Assembly: GCF_016861975.1 (NCBI RefSeq)
Contig: NZ_BOMB01000015.1
Span: forward strand, 124,001-188,000
Source: Actinocatenispora rupis
GTDB lineage: Bacteria > Actinomycetota > Actinomycetes > Mycobacteriales > Micromonosporaceae
Direction of reading: 5' to 3'
DNA length: 64,000 nt
Part shown: positions 50,184 through 58,791 of the stretch, piece by piece
Numbering within the stretch: the stretch's first letter is position 1
Layout: every line of letters starts with the position of its first letter
The notes under the pieces: model-generated
What the model was told of the DNA's origin: nothing
What the model saw: the letters and a program-made list of their open reading frames with translations, nothing else
The model's database searches: none
Position numbers and translations under genes: made by a program

Positions 50184-51395
50184 GTGTCGGAGTACACGGA
50201 TGTGGCGATCATCGGGGCCGGACCGCACGGGCTCGCCGCCGCCGCGCACCTGCGGCGGGCGGGCGTGGAGTGCACGGTGTACGGCAAGCCGATGTCGTTC
50301 TGGCGCGGCAGCATGCCGAAGGGCATGATGCTGCGGTCGAACTGGACGGCGACGTGCATCGCCGAGTACGAGGGGCCGCTGTCGCTCGACGGCTACTGCG
50401 CCGCGACCGGGCGGACGCTGACGACGCCGGTGCCGCTGGACACGTTCGTCGAGTACGGCACGTGGGTGCAGCAGCAGGTCGCGCCGGACGTGGACGAGCG
50501 GGTCGTCACCAAGGTGGAGCCGGCGTCGGTCGGGTTCCGGCTGACGTTCGCCGACGGTACGGCGATCCGCGCCCGTCGCGTCGTGGTGGCCACCGGCATC
50601 GCCGACTTCGTCCACCGCCCCGGGTACACGGAGGGCCTGCCGGCCGAACTGGCCTCGCACACCGCCGACCACCAGGACCTGGGCGTGTTCGGCGGCCGGT
50701 CGGTACTCGTCGTCGGCGGCGGGCAGAGCGCGCTGGAGTCCGCGGCGCTGCTGCACGAGGCGGGCGCCGAGGTGAGCGTCGCGGCGCGCTCCGACCACCT
50801 GAACTGGTTGCACGGCGGCAAGTACCACCGGATGCTCGGCCGGTTCGCCAAGCTGGTGTACGCGCCGACCGACGTCGGCCCGATGGGCATGTCCCGGATC
50901 GTGGCCGTACCGGACCTGTTCCGGCGCCTGCCGCGGCAGGTACAGGATCCGATGGCGGCGCGGTCGATCCGGCCGGCCGGCGCGGCGTGGCTGCGTCCGC
51001 GGCTCACCGACGTGTCGGTGGAGATCGACCGCCGGGTACGGTCGGCCACCCCGGACGGCGACCGGCTGCGCGTCGACTTCACCGACGGCGCCGCGCTCGT
51101 CGTGGACCACCTGCTGTGCGGCACCGGCTACCGGGTCGACGTGGCGCGCTACCCGTTCCTCGACGGTACGATCGTCCGCCGGATCCGCCGGGTGAACGGC
51201 TATCCGTTGCTGCGCCCGGGAATGGAGTCGACCGTGCCGGGGCTGCACTTCCTCGGCGCACCCGCGGCGCGCAGCTTCGGGCCGATCATGCGGTTCGTCG
51301 CCGGCGGCTGGTACGGTGCCCGGTCGCTCACCCGGGCCGTGGCGGACGGCGACCACCGCCGGCGTACCCCGGTGCCGCAGGGCGCGGTGTCATGA
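50184..51395 (+). CDS. FAD/NAD(P)-binding monooxygenase-like oxidoreductase
   Basis: A 403-residue flavoprotein: FAD loop VAIIGAGPHGLAAA at 7-20, an FxGxxxHxx-like region replaced by GFADFVH context (VVVATGIADFVHRPG), and NADP loop VLVVGGGQSALESAALL near 173-189. It resembles the lysine/ornithine N-hydroxylase-flavin monooxygenase superfamily. The substrate in a polysaccharide cluster is unknown; it may oxidise a sugar- or amino-acid decoration added by the adjacent ATP-grasp enzyme (inference). GTG 50184 has GAGGGGGAG upstream. Confidence 0.82.
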   Translation: MSEYTDVAIIGAGPHGLAAAAHLRRAGVECTVYGKPMSFWRGSMPKGMMLRSNWTATCIAEYEGPLSLDGYCAATGRTLTTPVPLDTFVEYGTWVQQQVAPDVDERVVTKVEPASVGFRLTFADGTAIRARRVVVATGIADFVHRPGYTEGLPAELASHTADHQDLGVFGGRSVLVVGGGQSALESAALLHEAGAEVSVAARSDHLNWLHGGKYHRMLGRFAKLVYAPTDVGPMGMSRIVAVPDLFRRLPRQVQDPMAARSIRPAGAAWLRPRLTDVSVEIDRRVRSATPDGDRLRVDFTDGAALVVDHLLCGTGYRVDVARYPFLDGTIVRRIRRVNGYPLLRPGMESTVPGLHFLGAPAARSFGPIMRFVAGGWYGARSLTRAVADGDHRRRTPVPQGAVS

Positions 51396-52555
51396 CGGTC
51401 GGCGCACTCGTCGTCGGCGGCGACTACCAGGGTCTCGGGATCGCGCGCAGCCTCGGCCGCCGCGGCGTACCGGTGTGCGTGCTGGACGACGAGCGGTCCA
51501 TCGCCGCCGCCTCCCGGTACGTCCGCCGGACGGTGCGGGTGCCGGAGCTGCGCGACGCGGACACCACCGTCACCGCGCTGGCCGACACCTGCGACCGGCT
51601 CGGCCTGCACGGCTGGGTGCTCTACCCGACGCGGGAGGAGACCGTCGCCGCGGTCTCCACCGCCCGGGACGAGCTGGCCGGCCGGTACCGGGTGCCCACG
51701 CCGGCCTGGTCGTCGGTACGGCACGCCTGGGACAAGCGCGCCACGTACCGGCTGGCGGAGAAGCTCGGCGTTCCCACCCCGCGCACCTGGTTCCCTTGTA
51801 CCGCAGGCGATCTGGGCCAGGTGGACACGTCCGGTCCGGTCGTCGTCAAGCCCGCCGTCAAGGAGCACTTCGTCTACGCGACGGGCGCGAAGGCGTGGCG
51901 CGCCGACGGACCGGCCGAGCTGGCCGACCGGTACCGGCAGGCGTCCGCGATCGTGGCCGCGGAGGAGGTGCTGGTGCAGGAGATGGTGCCGGGCGGCGGC
52001 GACAGCCAGTTCGCGTACTGCGCGTTCTTCCGGGACGGCGAGGCGGTCGCGAGCATGACCGTACGCCGGCGCCGGCAGCACCCGTCCGACTTCGGCCGCG
52101 CCAGTACGTTCGTGGAGACGGTGGACGTGCCGGAGCTGGTCGAGCCGTCCGTGTCGTTCCTGCGCGCGATGGACTACTACGGCCTGGTGGAGCTGGAGTA
52201 CAAGCGGGATCCGCGGGACGGCGCGTACAAGCTGCTCGACGTGAACGCGCGGACCTGGGGCTACCACACGCTCGGGCGCGCGGCCGGGGTGGACTTCCCG
52301 TGGCTGCTCTACCGGGACCAGCTCGGGTTGCCGGTGGAGCCGGCGCGGGCCCGGCCCGGCGTGCGCTGGATCCGTTGGGCCACCGACCTTCCGAACGCGG
52401 CGCGCGACCTGCGCCGCGGCGCGATCCGGGCCGGCGACTACCTGCGGTCGCTGCGCGGCGTGGACACCGAGGCGGTGTTCGCGCTCGCCGACCCGCTGCC
52501 CGCGCTGTACGAGATCCTGCTGCTGCCGTACCTCGCGATGAAGCGGAGCCTGTAG
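51392..52555 (+). CDS. ATP-grasp carboxylate-amine ligase-like protein (COG3919)
   Basis: A 387-residue ATP-grasp enzyme: N-terminal Rossmann-like domain (ALVVGGDYQGLGIARSLGRRGVPVCVLDD), ATP-binding region VVVKPAVKEHF near 150 and the Mg-binding LVELEYKRDPRDGAYKLLDVNARTWG near 267-292. The family forms amide bonds between carboxylates and amines; here it may attach an amino acid or amine to a uronic acid residue (inference). ATG 51392 overlaps the upstream stop (ATGA). Confidence 0.88.
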   Translation: MTVGALVVGGDYQGLGIARSLGRRGVPVCVLDDERSIAAASRYVRRTVRVPELRDADTTVTALADTCDRLGLHGWVLYPTREETVAAVSTARDELAGRYRVPTPAWSSVRHAWDKRATYRLAEKLGVPTPRTWFPCTAGDLGQVDTSGPVVVKPAVKEHFVYATGAKAWRADGPAELADRYRQASAIVAAEEVLVQEMVPGGGDSQFAYCAFFRDGEAVASMTVRRRRQHPSDFGRASTFVETVDVPELVEPSVSFLRAMDYYGLVELEYKRDPRDGAYKLLDVNARTWGYHTLGRAAGVDFPWLLYRDQLGLPVEPARARPGVRWIRWATDLPNAARDLRRGAIRAGDYLRSLRGVDTEAVFALADPLPALYEILLLPYLAMKRSL

Positions 52556-53974
52556 ATGTTCGAGTCGTCGCACGCGTTCGGGTTCTTCGACTACTTCCGG
52601 GTACCGTACCGGGTGGTGTCGGGCGGCCCGCCCGCGTCTCTGTCCACTGTGGATGGTTCGTACCTGGGTCGGCTCTGGTGCGGCGAACGGGGCCTCCTCT
52701 GGCCCCGCGCGGGCGCGCCAGACTGCGTCACCGGCCGGTTCACGATGGCCGGGATGCCGGTGCCGGGCCGGGTGTGCACCACGCCGCCCGGCGCCGGTTG
52801 GCAGCGCGCCGAGGCGGTCACCGACGAGCGCGGCCGGCACGTCGCGTTCGTGTGGACCGACGGCGCGGGCAACACCTTCCTGCCGTACGACCCGGCCGAG
52901 GTGATGCGGTGCCTGTGGTCCGAGGCGTACACCCGGCTCGGCCGCGGCGCCGACCCGCGCGCGCTGATGCTCCGCGGGTACTACCTGGTCCGGCCGCTGC
53001 TGCCGCGGCAAGTGCAGCTCGGCCTGCGCCGGGCGTACGCGGGGCGGCAGGAGACGCCGCGGTTCCCCGCCTGGCCGGTCGAGCACGGCCTGCACGACCT
53101 GTACGACTGGCTGTTCGGGGTACTCACCGGGATCGCGGGCGCGCCCGTACCGTGGCTCGCGCCGTGGCCGCACGGCAAGTCGTGGAGCCTGGTCCTGACG
53201 CACGACGTCGAGACCGCCGCCGGTTTCCGCGACATCCCGCTGCTGCGCGATCCCGAGCGGGCCCTCGGGTACCGGTCGTCGTGGAACCTGGTCGGCGAGC
53301 GCTACCACGCCGATCCGGTCACCGTACGGCGGCTGCGCGACGAGGGTTGCGAGATCGGCGTGCACGGCCTGCGGCACGACGGCCGCGACCTCGGATCCCG
53401 CCGGCTGCTGGCCCGCCGGCTCCCCGCCATGCACCGGTACGCCGCGGAGTGGGGCGCCATCGGGTTCCGTTCGCCCGCGACGCAACGGTCCTGGGACATG
53501 ATGCGGACGCTCGGCTTCGACTACGACAGCTCGTACACCGACACCGACCCGTACGAGCCGCGGCCCGGCGGGTGCTGCACGTACCTGCCGTTCCGGAACG
53601 GGGACCTGGTGGAGCTGCCGATCACCCTGCCGCAGGACCACACCCTGTTCGAGATCCTGCGCCAGCGGGACGGTTCGGTGTGGACGGGCAAGGCGCGGGC
53701 GATCCGGGACCGCGGCGGCATGGTCCTCGCCCTCACGCACCCCGACTACGCCTCCGGCACCCGCGCGGCGAGCGCGTACCGGGCCCTGCTCACCGAGTTC
53801 GCGGGGGATCCGACCGTGTGGCAGGCGCTGCCGCGGGAGGTCTCCGCCTGGTGGCGGCGCCGCGGCGAGTCCGTCCCGGTACCGGACGGCGACGGCTGGC
53901 GGATCGACGGCCCCGCCGCCGACGACGGCCGGATCCGTTACACCGCACCGACTCTCGTCGGGGAGGCGCCATGA
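52556..53974 (+). CDS. Polysaccharide deacetylase-like protein
   Basis: A 472-residue protein. The central region has NodB-like elements: LVLTHDVETAAG (about 219-230, the Asp motif reading HDVE), EIGVHGLRHDGRDL (His pair, about 263-276) and GFRSPATQRSWDMMRTLGFDYDSSY (about 301-325). A novel ~200-residue N-terminal region precedes it. No signal peptide, so it may act on a lipid-linked or nucleotide sugar in the cytoplasm. It starts directly after the upstream stop (TAGATG). A 12/13 palindrome match lies at 52642-52654. Confidence 0.82.
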   Translation: MFESSHAFGFFDYFRVPYRVVSGGPPASLSTVDGSYLGRLWCGERGLLWPRAGAPDCVTGRFTMAGMPVPGRVCTTPPGAGWQRAEAVTDERGRHVAFVWTDGAGNTFLPYDPAEVMRCLWSEAYTRLGRGADPRALMLRGYYLVRPLLPRQVQLGLRRAYAGRQETPRFPAWPVEHGLHDLYDWLFGVLTGIAGAPVPWLAPWPHGKSWSLVLTHDVETAAGFRDIPLLRDPERALGYRSSWNLVGERYHADPVTVRRLRDEGCEIGVHGLRHDGRDLGSRRLLARRLPAMHRYAAEWGAIGFRSPATQRSWDMMRTLGFDYDSSYTDTDPYEPRPGGCCTYLPFRNGDLVELPITLPQDHTLFEILRQRDGSVWTGKARAIRDRGGMVLALTHPDYASGTRAASAYRALLTEFAGDPTVWQALPREVSAWWRRRGESVPVPDGDGWRIDGPAADDGRIRYTAPTLVGEAP

Positions 53975-55125
53975 CCCGGCACGTCGCCGTCGTCGTCGAG
54001 AACGTCCCGCTCGGGGTGGACATCCGGCTGCGCAAGCAGGTCGTCGACCTGCTCGCCGCCGGGTACCGGGTGTCGGTCGTGTCGATGCGCGACGCGGACA
54101 ACGCGCCGTACCGGCGGATGCCGGGGCTGACGCTGCTGGAGTACCCGCCGTCGCCGGAGGGCAGCGGCATGGCCGGCTACGTCCGGGAGTACGCGGCGGC
54201 GTTCGGGTGGGCGGCCGTGCACCTGGCGCGGCTGCGCGCCCGCGGCCGCATCGACGTCCTCCAGCTCTGCCAACCGCCCGACGTGTACTTCCCGCTCGCG
54301 CGGGTGCTGCGCTGGCTCGGCGCGCGCGTCGTGGTCGACCAGCGGGACCTGATGCCCGAGGTCTTCACCGCCCGGTACGAGCACCCGCGGCCCGCCGTAC
54401 TCGCCGCGCTGCGTTTCCTGGAGCGCCGCAGCCAGCGCGTCGCGCACCGTACGGTCTGTGTCAACGAGTACCTGCGGGACCGGCTCGCCGCGGCGGGCGG
54501 CCGGCACGTCGACGTCGTACGCAACGGGCCGGTGCTCGCCCGGGTCGACCAGGCGAAGCGGGATCCCAAGCTGCGCAAGGGATTCCGGCACCTGGTGGTG
54601 TGGTCGGGGAAGATGGGCCGGCAGGACCGACTCGACCTGGCGATGCGGGTGGTCGCCGAGATCGTGCACGGGCAGGACCGTACGGACTGCGGGTTCGCGT
54701 TCCTCGGCGACGGCGAGTGCCTCGACGAGATGCGCGCGCTGGCCGTCGAACTCGGCGTGGAGAAGTACGTGTGGCTGCCGGGCTGGGTGAGTGAGGAGCA
54801 GGTCTTCGCGTACCTGGCGAGCGCGTCGCTCGGCCTGGACACGACGCTCCAGGCGGAGGTCACGCCGGTGAAGGCGTTGGAGTACCTGGCTTTCGGGCTG
54901 CCGCTGGTGTCGTTCGACCTGCCGGAGACGCGGCGGATCGCGGCCGGCGCCGGCGTCCTCGTACCGCCCGGTGAGGTGGAGACGCTCGCCAAGGAGATCG
55001 TCCGGCTGCTCGACGACCGCGGCGCGCGGCGTCGGCTCGGCACGGTCGGTCGCCGCCGGCTGCGCGACGAACTCGGCTGGGAACGGCAGTCCGCCGTCTA
55101 CCTTGAGGCGATCCGACGTGCCTGA
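53971..55125 (+). CDS. GT4-type glycosyltransferase
   Basis: A 384-residue GT-B glycosyltransferase: N-terminal acceptor domain (VVENVPLGVDIRLRKQVVDLL), a middle linker (VVRNGPVLARVD), and C-terminal donor domain with GDGECLDEMRALAVELGV, LPGWVSEEQ and EVTPVKALEYLAFGLPLVSFDLPE, the E-x7-E motif. It adds a sugar to the growing lipid-linked unit; donor unknown. It is the only classical glycosyltransferase in the cluster besides the priming enzyme. ATG 53971 has GGGGAGG upstream. Confidence 0.92.
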   Translation: MTRHVAVVVENVPLGVDIRLRKQVVDLLAAGYRVSVVSMRDADNAPYRRMPGLTLLEYPPSPEGSGMAGYVREYAAAFGWAAVHLARLRARGRIDVLQLCQPPDVYFPLARVLRWLGARVVVDQRDLMPEVFTARYEHPRPAVLAALRFLERRSQRVAHRTVCVNEYLRDRLAAAGGRHVDVVRNGPVLARVDQAKRDPKLRKGFRHLVVWSGKMGRQDRLDLAMRVVAEIVHGQDRTDCGFAFLGDGECLDEMRALAVELGVEKYVWLPGWVSEEQVFAYLASASLGLDTTLQAEVTPVKALEYLAFGLPLVSFDLPETRRIAAGAGVLVPPGEVETLAKEIVRLLDDRGARRRLGTVGRRRLRDELGWERQSAVYLEAIRRA

Positions 55126-55744
55126 CCGCCCGACCCGGCTGCTCCGGCAGCGCTACCATCCCGCCGTCGTCTGCGTGGCGATCGGCGCGGTGGTCGTCAC
55201 CGCCGGCCTCGGCGCCCGGTACTCGGGCGTCGCGTCCGGCGGCCGCGACCCGTCCCTCGGCCTGTACCGGTGGCCGGCGGAGGCGTTGGTGGCGCTGGGA
55301 AGCCCGGTCGCGGTGGTGCTGGAAACCGTGGCACTGTTCGGTTTCCTGGTACGCCGCCGCTGGATCCGCGCCGCCGTCCTCGCCGCGCTCGCCCCGCCGG
55401 TCGCCACCGCGCTCACCGAGGTGGTCCTGAAACCGATCGTGGACCGTACGCGTGGTGGCAGCCTCGCGTACCCGAGCGGGCACACGACGGGCATCTTCGC
55501 GGTGGCGATGGTCGTGGTGGTGCTGATGGCCGCGTCCGTCTGGCTGTCCCCGACGGTACGAGCCGGCGTGGCCGCGGCGGCGATCGGCGTGGCGATGGCG
55601 GTGGCGGCCGCGTCGGTGGCGGTCGGCGACCACTTCGCGACGGACACCGTCGGCGGCGCCTGCGTGGCCATCGCGACCGTACTGGTGCTGGGGGTGATCG
55701 TGGATGCGGTGGCAGACCGGCGTGCCCGCGACCGCGGTGGTTGA
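55118..55744 (+). CDS. PAP2-family membrane phosphatase
   Basis: A 208-residue membrane protein with about six helices and the three-part PAP2 signature: KPIVDRTRGG (variant of KX6RP), YPSGHTTG (PSGH) and VGDHFATDTVGG (H...D). Likely recycles undecaprenyl pyrophosphate released by polymer assembly, closing the exopolysaccharide operon. GTG 55118 overlaps the glycosyltransferase gene by 8 nt. Confidence 0.88.
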   Translation: MPDRPTRLLRQRYHPAVVCVAIGAVVVTAGLGARYSGVASGGRDPSLGLYRWPAEALVALGSPVAVVLETVALFGFLVRRRWIRAAVLAALAPPVATALTEVVLKPIVDRTRGGSLAYPSGHTTGIFAVAMVVVVLMAASVWLSPTVRAGVAAAAIGVAMAVAAASVAVGDHFATDTVGGACVAIATVLVLGVIVDAVADRRARDRGG

Positions 55745-55908
55745 CGCCAGGGCGAACTACGGCCGATGGCCGAGGCGCCGCGACCGCGCCCGGCCGTACC
55801 GTGGACGTCACTCGTCGCGCCGGCGGCAGGCGCGCATCACCAGGCGCGGCAAGGGTTTTCGGGGCATGGTTCCACCGGGCGCGCCCGGCCCGCAGGGAGG
55901 AGGGCCCC

Positions 55909-56211
55909 ATGTACGCGGTGGTCAGGGAGTGGCCCTTCCACGCGGCCCGGATGGCGGAGGCGCGGGACCGGGTCGCGGCGTACGACGCCCGGATGCGGGA
56001 ACAACCCGGCTACCAGGGCTCGATCCTGATCGATCTGGGGCACGGGCACCGGGTGACGGTCACGCTGTGGCGCAGCGCGGCGCACGCCGCCGCGGCCCGC
56101 GCCGTCCTCGACCCGACCATCCACCGGCTGCTCGATCCGCTCCTGGTCGCACCGTCGCAGATCGTCGCGGTCGGCGAGGTCGTCGAGACCGACGTGGGCC
56201 CGGTGAAGTGA
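55909..56211 (+). CDS. Small antibiotic-biosynthesis-monooxygenase-like protein
   Basis: A 100-residue protein with a likely dimeric alpha/beta ferredoxin-like (ABM/Dabb) fold: YAVVREWPFHAARMAEARDRVAAYDARMREQPGYQGSILIDLG. Function unknown; some relatives are quinone-forming monooxygenases. ATG 55909 has a strong GGGAGGAGG site. The 164-bp gap before it shows no feature I recognise. Confidence 0.7.
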   Translation: MYAVVREWPFHAARMAEARDRVAAYDARMREQPGYQGSILIDLGHGHRVTVTLWRSAAHAAAARAVLDPTIHRLLDPLLVAPSQIVAVGEVVETDVGPVK

Positions 56212-56214
56212 CCG

Positions 56215-56820
56215 TCAGGGGTTCGGCGACTCGGGCGGGCGGCGGCCGATGCCCGACTCGTACCCCGGGGCGGCGGGGTTGTCGGCGGGCAGGATGCGGG
56301 TCGTCTCGTCCGTACCGGGGTCGGCGGTCGAGGCGCCCGGACGGCTGCCGGACAGCGGGAACTGCGGGCCACCGGCCACCGGGGGTGCGGTCTCGCCCCG
56401 GCCGACGGCGGACGGCCACCGCTGCCACCGTCGTACGCTGAACACGGCGACCAGCATCACCAGCCCGAGTACCGCGGCGAGCCCGCTTCGTGCGGGACGG
56501 GTCCAGATGTCGGCCTGGCCGAACACGGAGTGCGGCAGCCAGTTCAGGAAGCCGGGCCACAGCACGTACGCCAGCTGGAGCACCACGTACCCGATGCCGC
56601 CGATGAGCGGGCCGCTCGGCGAGATGCGGGTCGACGCGACGAGGCCGATCAGCAGGCCGCCGACGGCGAACAGCAGCAGCGGCAGCGAGTAGGTGCCCCA
56701 GTTGTGCCGCGAGATGCCGGTGACGGCGACGACGCCCAGTTTGGCCTGCGCCCAGCCGAGAACCGCCCAGGCGACGATCGCGACGACGATCCCGGCGATG
56801 AGACTCGTGAGGTGTCGCAT
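56215..56820 (-). CDS. Four-pass membrane protein with disordered tail
   Basis: A 201-residue protein: four hydrophobic segments (about 5-24, 44-62, 71-90 and 110-128) followed by a ~65-residue Pro/Gly/Ser-rich tail. It resembles actinobacterial YIP1-like or hypothetical membrane proteins but cannot be assigned. ATG 56820 has GGGAGG upstream. Convergent with the ABM-like gene (3-nt gap) and divergent from the thioesterase. Confidence 0.72.
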   Translation of the reverse strand: MRHLTSLIAGIVVAIVAWAVLGWAQAKLGVVAVTGISRHNWGTYSLPLLLFAVGGLLIGLVASTRISPSGPLIGGIGYVVLQLAYVLWPGFLNWLPHSVFGQADIWTRPARSGLAAVLGLVMLVAVFSVRRWQRWPSAVGRGETAPPVAGGPQFPLSGSRPGASTADPGTDETTRILPADNPAAPGYESGIGRRPPESPNP

Positions 56821-56882
56821 GGTGACCTCCCTCGGAACATCTCCGACGGAATACCTCTGTCACTGACCGTACCGTGTTCGGC

Positions 56883-57386
56883 ATGGACACGCTCGTTGGC
56901 AAACCCTCCTCGTACTCCCGGGTAACCCTCAGCCGGATCATGGCCACCACCGACGTCAACCTGTACGGCACGGTGCACGGTGGCGTGATCATGAAGTTCC
57001 TGGACGACGCGGCCGGCGCCGCCGCAGCCCGGCATTCCGGCGGGAACGCCGTCACCGCGGCGATCGACGAGATCGTCTTCGCCGCACCGGTACGCGTTGG
57101 CGACCTCGTGCACGCGCACGCCACGGTCAACTGGACCGGTTCGTCCTCCATGGAGGTCGGCGTCCGGGTCGTCGCGGAACGCTGGGACACCGCGGGCACC
57201 GACCCGGTCGAGGTGGCCACCGCGTACCTGGTGTTCGTGGGGGTGGACGTGGACAACCGGCCGCGCCGCATCCCTCCGGTACTCCCGGAGACGCCGGACG
57301 ACGAGCGGCGCTGGCGGGAGGCCGACATCCGGCGGCGGCACCGGCTCGCCCGCCGCGACGCCATCGCCGAGTCCCGCTCCGCCTGA
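56883..57386 (+). CDS. Hotdog-fold acyl-CoA thioesterase (YciA/BACH-like)
   Basis: A 167-residue acyl-CoA hydrolase: DVNLYGTVHGGVIMKFLDDAAGAAAARHSGG is the classic YciA/ACOT7 signature with the active-site Asp/Asn-type residues, followed by VGDLVHAHATVNWTGSSSMEVGVRVVAE. The C-terminal tail is Arg-rich. Start ATG 56883; GTG 56874 is nearly equivalent. Confidence 0.9.
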   Translation: MDTLVGKPSSYSRVTLSRIMATTDVNLYGTVHGGVIMKFLDDAAGAAAARHSGGNAVTAAIDEIVFAAPVRVGDLVHAHATVNWTGSSSMEVGVRVVAERWDTAGTDPVEVATAYLVFVGVDVDNRPRRIPPVLPETPDDERRWREADIRRRHRLARRDAIAESRSA

Positions 57387-57505
57387 CCGCCCGCCCGGAC
57401 CCCGGGGTACGCCCGGCGGCGTGTCCCGGTGTCCGGGCCGTGTCAGTACGGTGTCAGTCGGGTCGGGGACGGTGGCCGCATCACCCGCCACACGAAGGAA
57501 CCCCG

Positions 57506-58723
57506 ATGAGTGAAACGGCATCCGTCCCGGTCGGCCTTCCGATGCAGCGCAACGCGGGCCCGTTCGACCCGCCGCGCGAGATCACCCGGTTGCGCGAGAC
57601 GCGCCCGGTCAGTCCGATGATCTTCCCCGACGGCCACCAGGGCTGGCTCGTCACCGGGTACGAGGCGGCCCGGCAGATGCTGGCCGACACCCGGTTCAGT
57701 TCCCGGTTGGACATCGGCGTCGTCCGCGTGCCGTTCGAGACGCCGGGCATGCCGATCCCGACCGAACCGTCCCCGCAGATGCCGGGCGTGTTCATCGCCA
57801 TGGACCCGCCGGACCACACCCGGCTGCGGCGCAAGCTCACCGGCGCGTTCACCGTACGGCGGATGAGGGCGCTGGAGGAGCAGATCGTCGCCATCACCGA
57901 GGCGCAGCTGGACGAGCTGGCGCGGCTGGCCCCGCCGGTGGACCTGGTGCAGGCGTTCGCGCTGCCGGTGCCGTCGCTGGTGATCTGCGAACTGCTCGGC
58001 GTCCCGTACGAGGACCGGGAGACGTTCCAGCGCAACGCGGCCCGGTTCATGGTGCGGGACCAGTCGCTGGAGGAGAAGACGGCCGCGATCGTCGCGCTGA
58101 ACACGTACCTGGCGGGACTGGTGACGGGCAAGCGCGCCGAGCCGGGCGAGGACATCCTGTCCGACCTGGCCCGCGACGAGGACCTCAGCATCGAGGAACT
58201 GGTCGGCATGGCGTTCCTGCTGCTGCTCGCCGGGCACGAGACCACCGCCAACCAGCTCGCCCTCGGTACGTTCGCGCTGCTGGAGAACCCGGCGCAGGCG
58301 GCGGCGCTGCGGGCCGAACCGGAGCTGATGCAGGGTGCCGTCGAGGAACTGATGCGCTACCTGTCCGTCGCCGACATCTTCTACCGGTACGCGGCGGAGG
58401 ACGTGGAACTGGGCGGCGAGACGATCGCCGCGGGGTCGACGGTGGTGGTGTCGCTGCTGGCCGCGAATCGCGACCCGGCGCGCTTCGAGCGTCCGGACGA
58501 GCTGGACGTGCGCCGCAAGGCGCGCGGGCACCTGTCGTTCGGGCACGGCGTGCACCAGTGCCTCGGCCAGCAGCTCGCCCGGATCGAGATGCGCGCCGGC
58601 TTCGACGGGCTGCTGCGCCGCTTCCCGACGCTCCAGCTCGCGGTACCGGCGGCCGAGGTGCCGCTGCGTACGGACATGAACATCTACGGCGTGCACGAGC
58701 TGCCGGTGACCTGGACGGCCTGA
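57506..58723 (+). CDS. Cytochrome P450 (CYP105-like)
   Basis: A 405-residue class I P450: HxxLR-like DHTRLRRKLTGAFT, I-helix LLAGHETTANQ with the acid-alcohol pair, the ExxR region EEL..., and heme loop FGHGVHQCLGQQLAR carrying the axial Cys. The meander and C-helix fit soluble actinomycete CYP105/CYP107 enzymes. Substrate unknown and no ferredoxin gene is adjacent. ATG 57506 has GAAGGA upstream. Confidence 0.95.
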   Translation: MSETASVPVGLPMQRNAGPFDPPREITRLRETRPVSPMIFPDGHQGWLVTGYEAARQMLADTRFSSRLDIGVVRVPFETPGMPIPTEPSPQMPGVFIAMDPPDHTRLRRKLTGAFTVRRMRALEEQIVAITEAQLDELARLAPPVDLVQAFALPVPSLVICELLGVPYEDRETFQRNAARFMVRDQSLEEKTAAIVALNTYLAGLVTGKRAEPGEDILSDLARDEDLSIEELVGMAFLLLLAGHETTANQLALGTFALLENPAQAAALRAEPELMQGAVEELMRYLSVADIFYRYAAEDVELGGETIAAGSTVVVSLLAANRDPARFERPDELDVRRKARGHLSFGHGVHQCLGQQLARIEMRAGFDGLLRRFPTLQLAVPAAEVPLRTDMNIYGVHELPVTWTA

Positions 58724-58791
58724 TCCGGTACCCGGTGCCGCGGGTGGAAACCGCGGTGCCGGGTCGCCGCTCGCCCGGTACGGTGCCGGGC

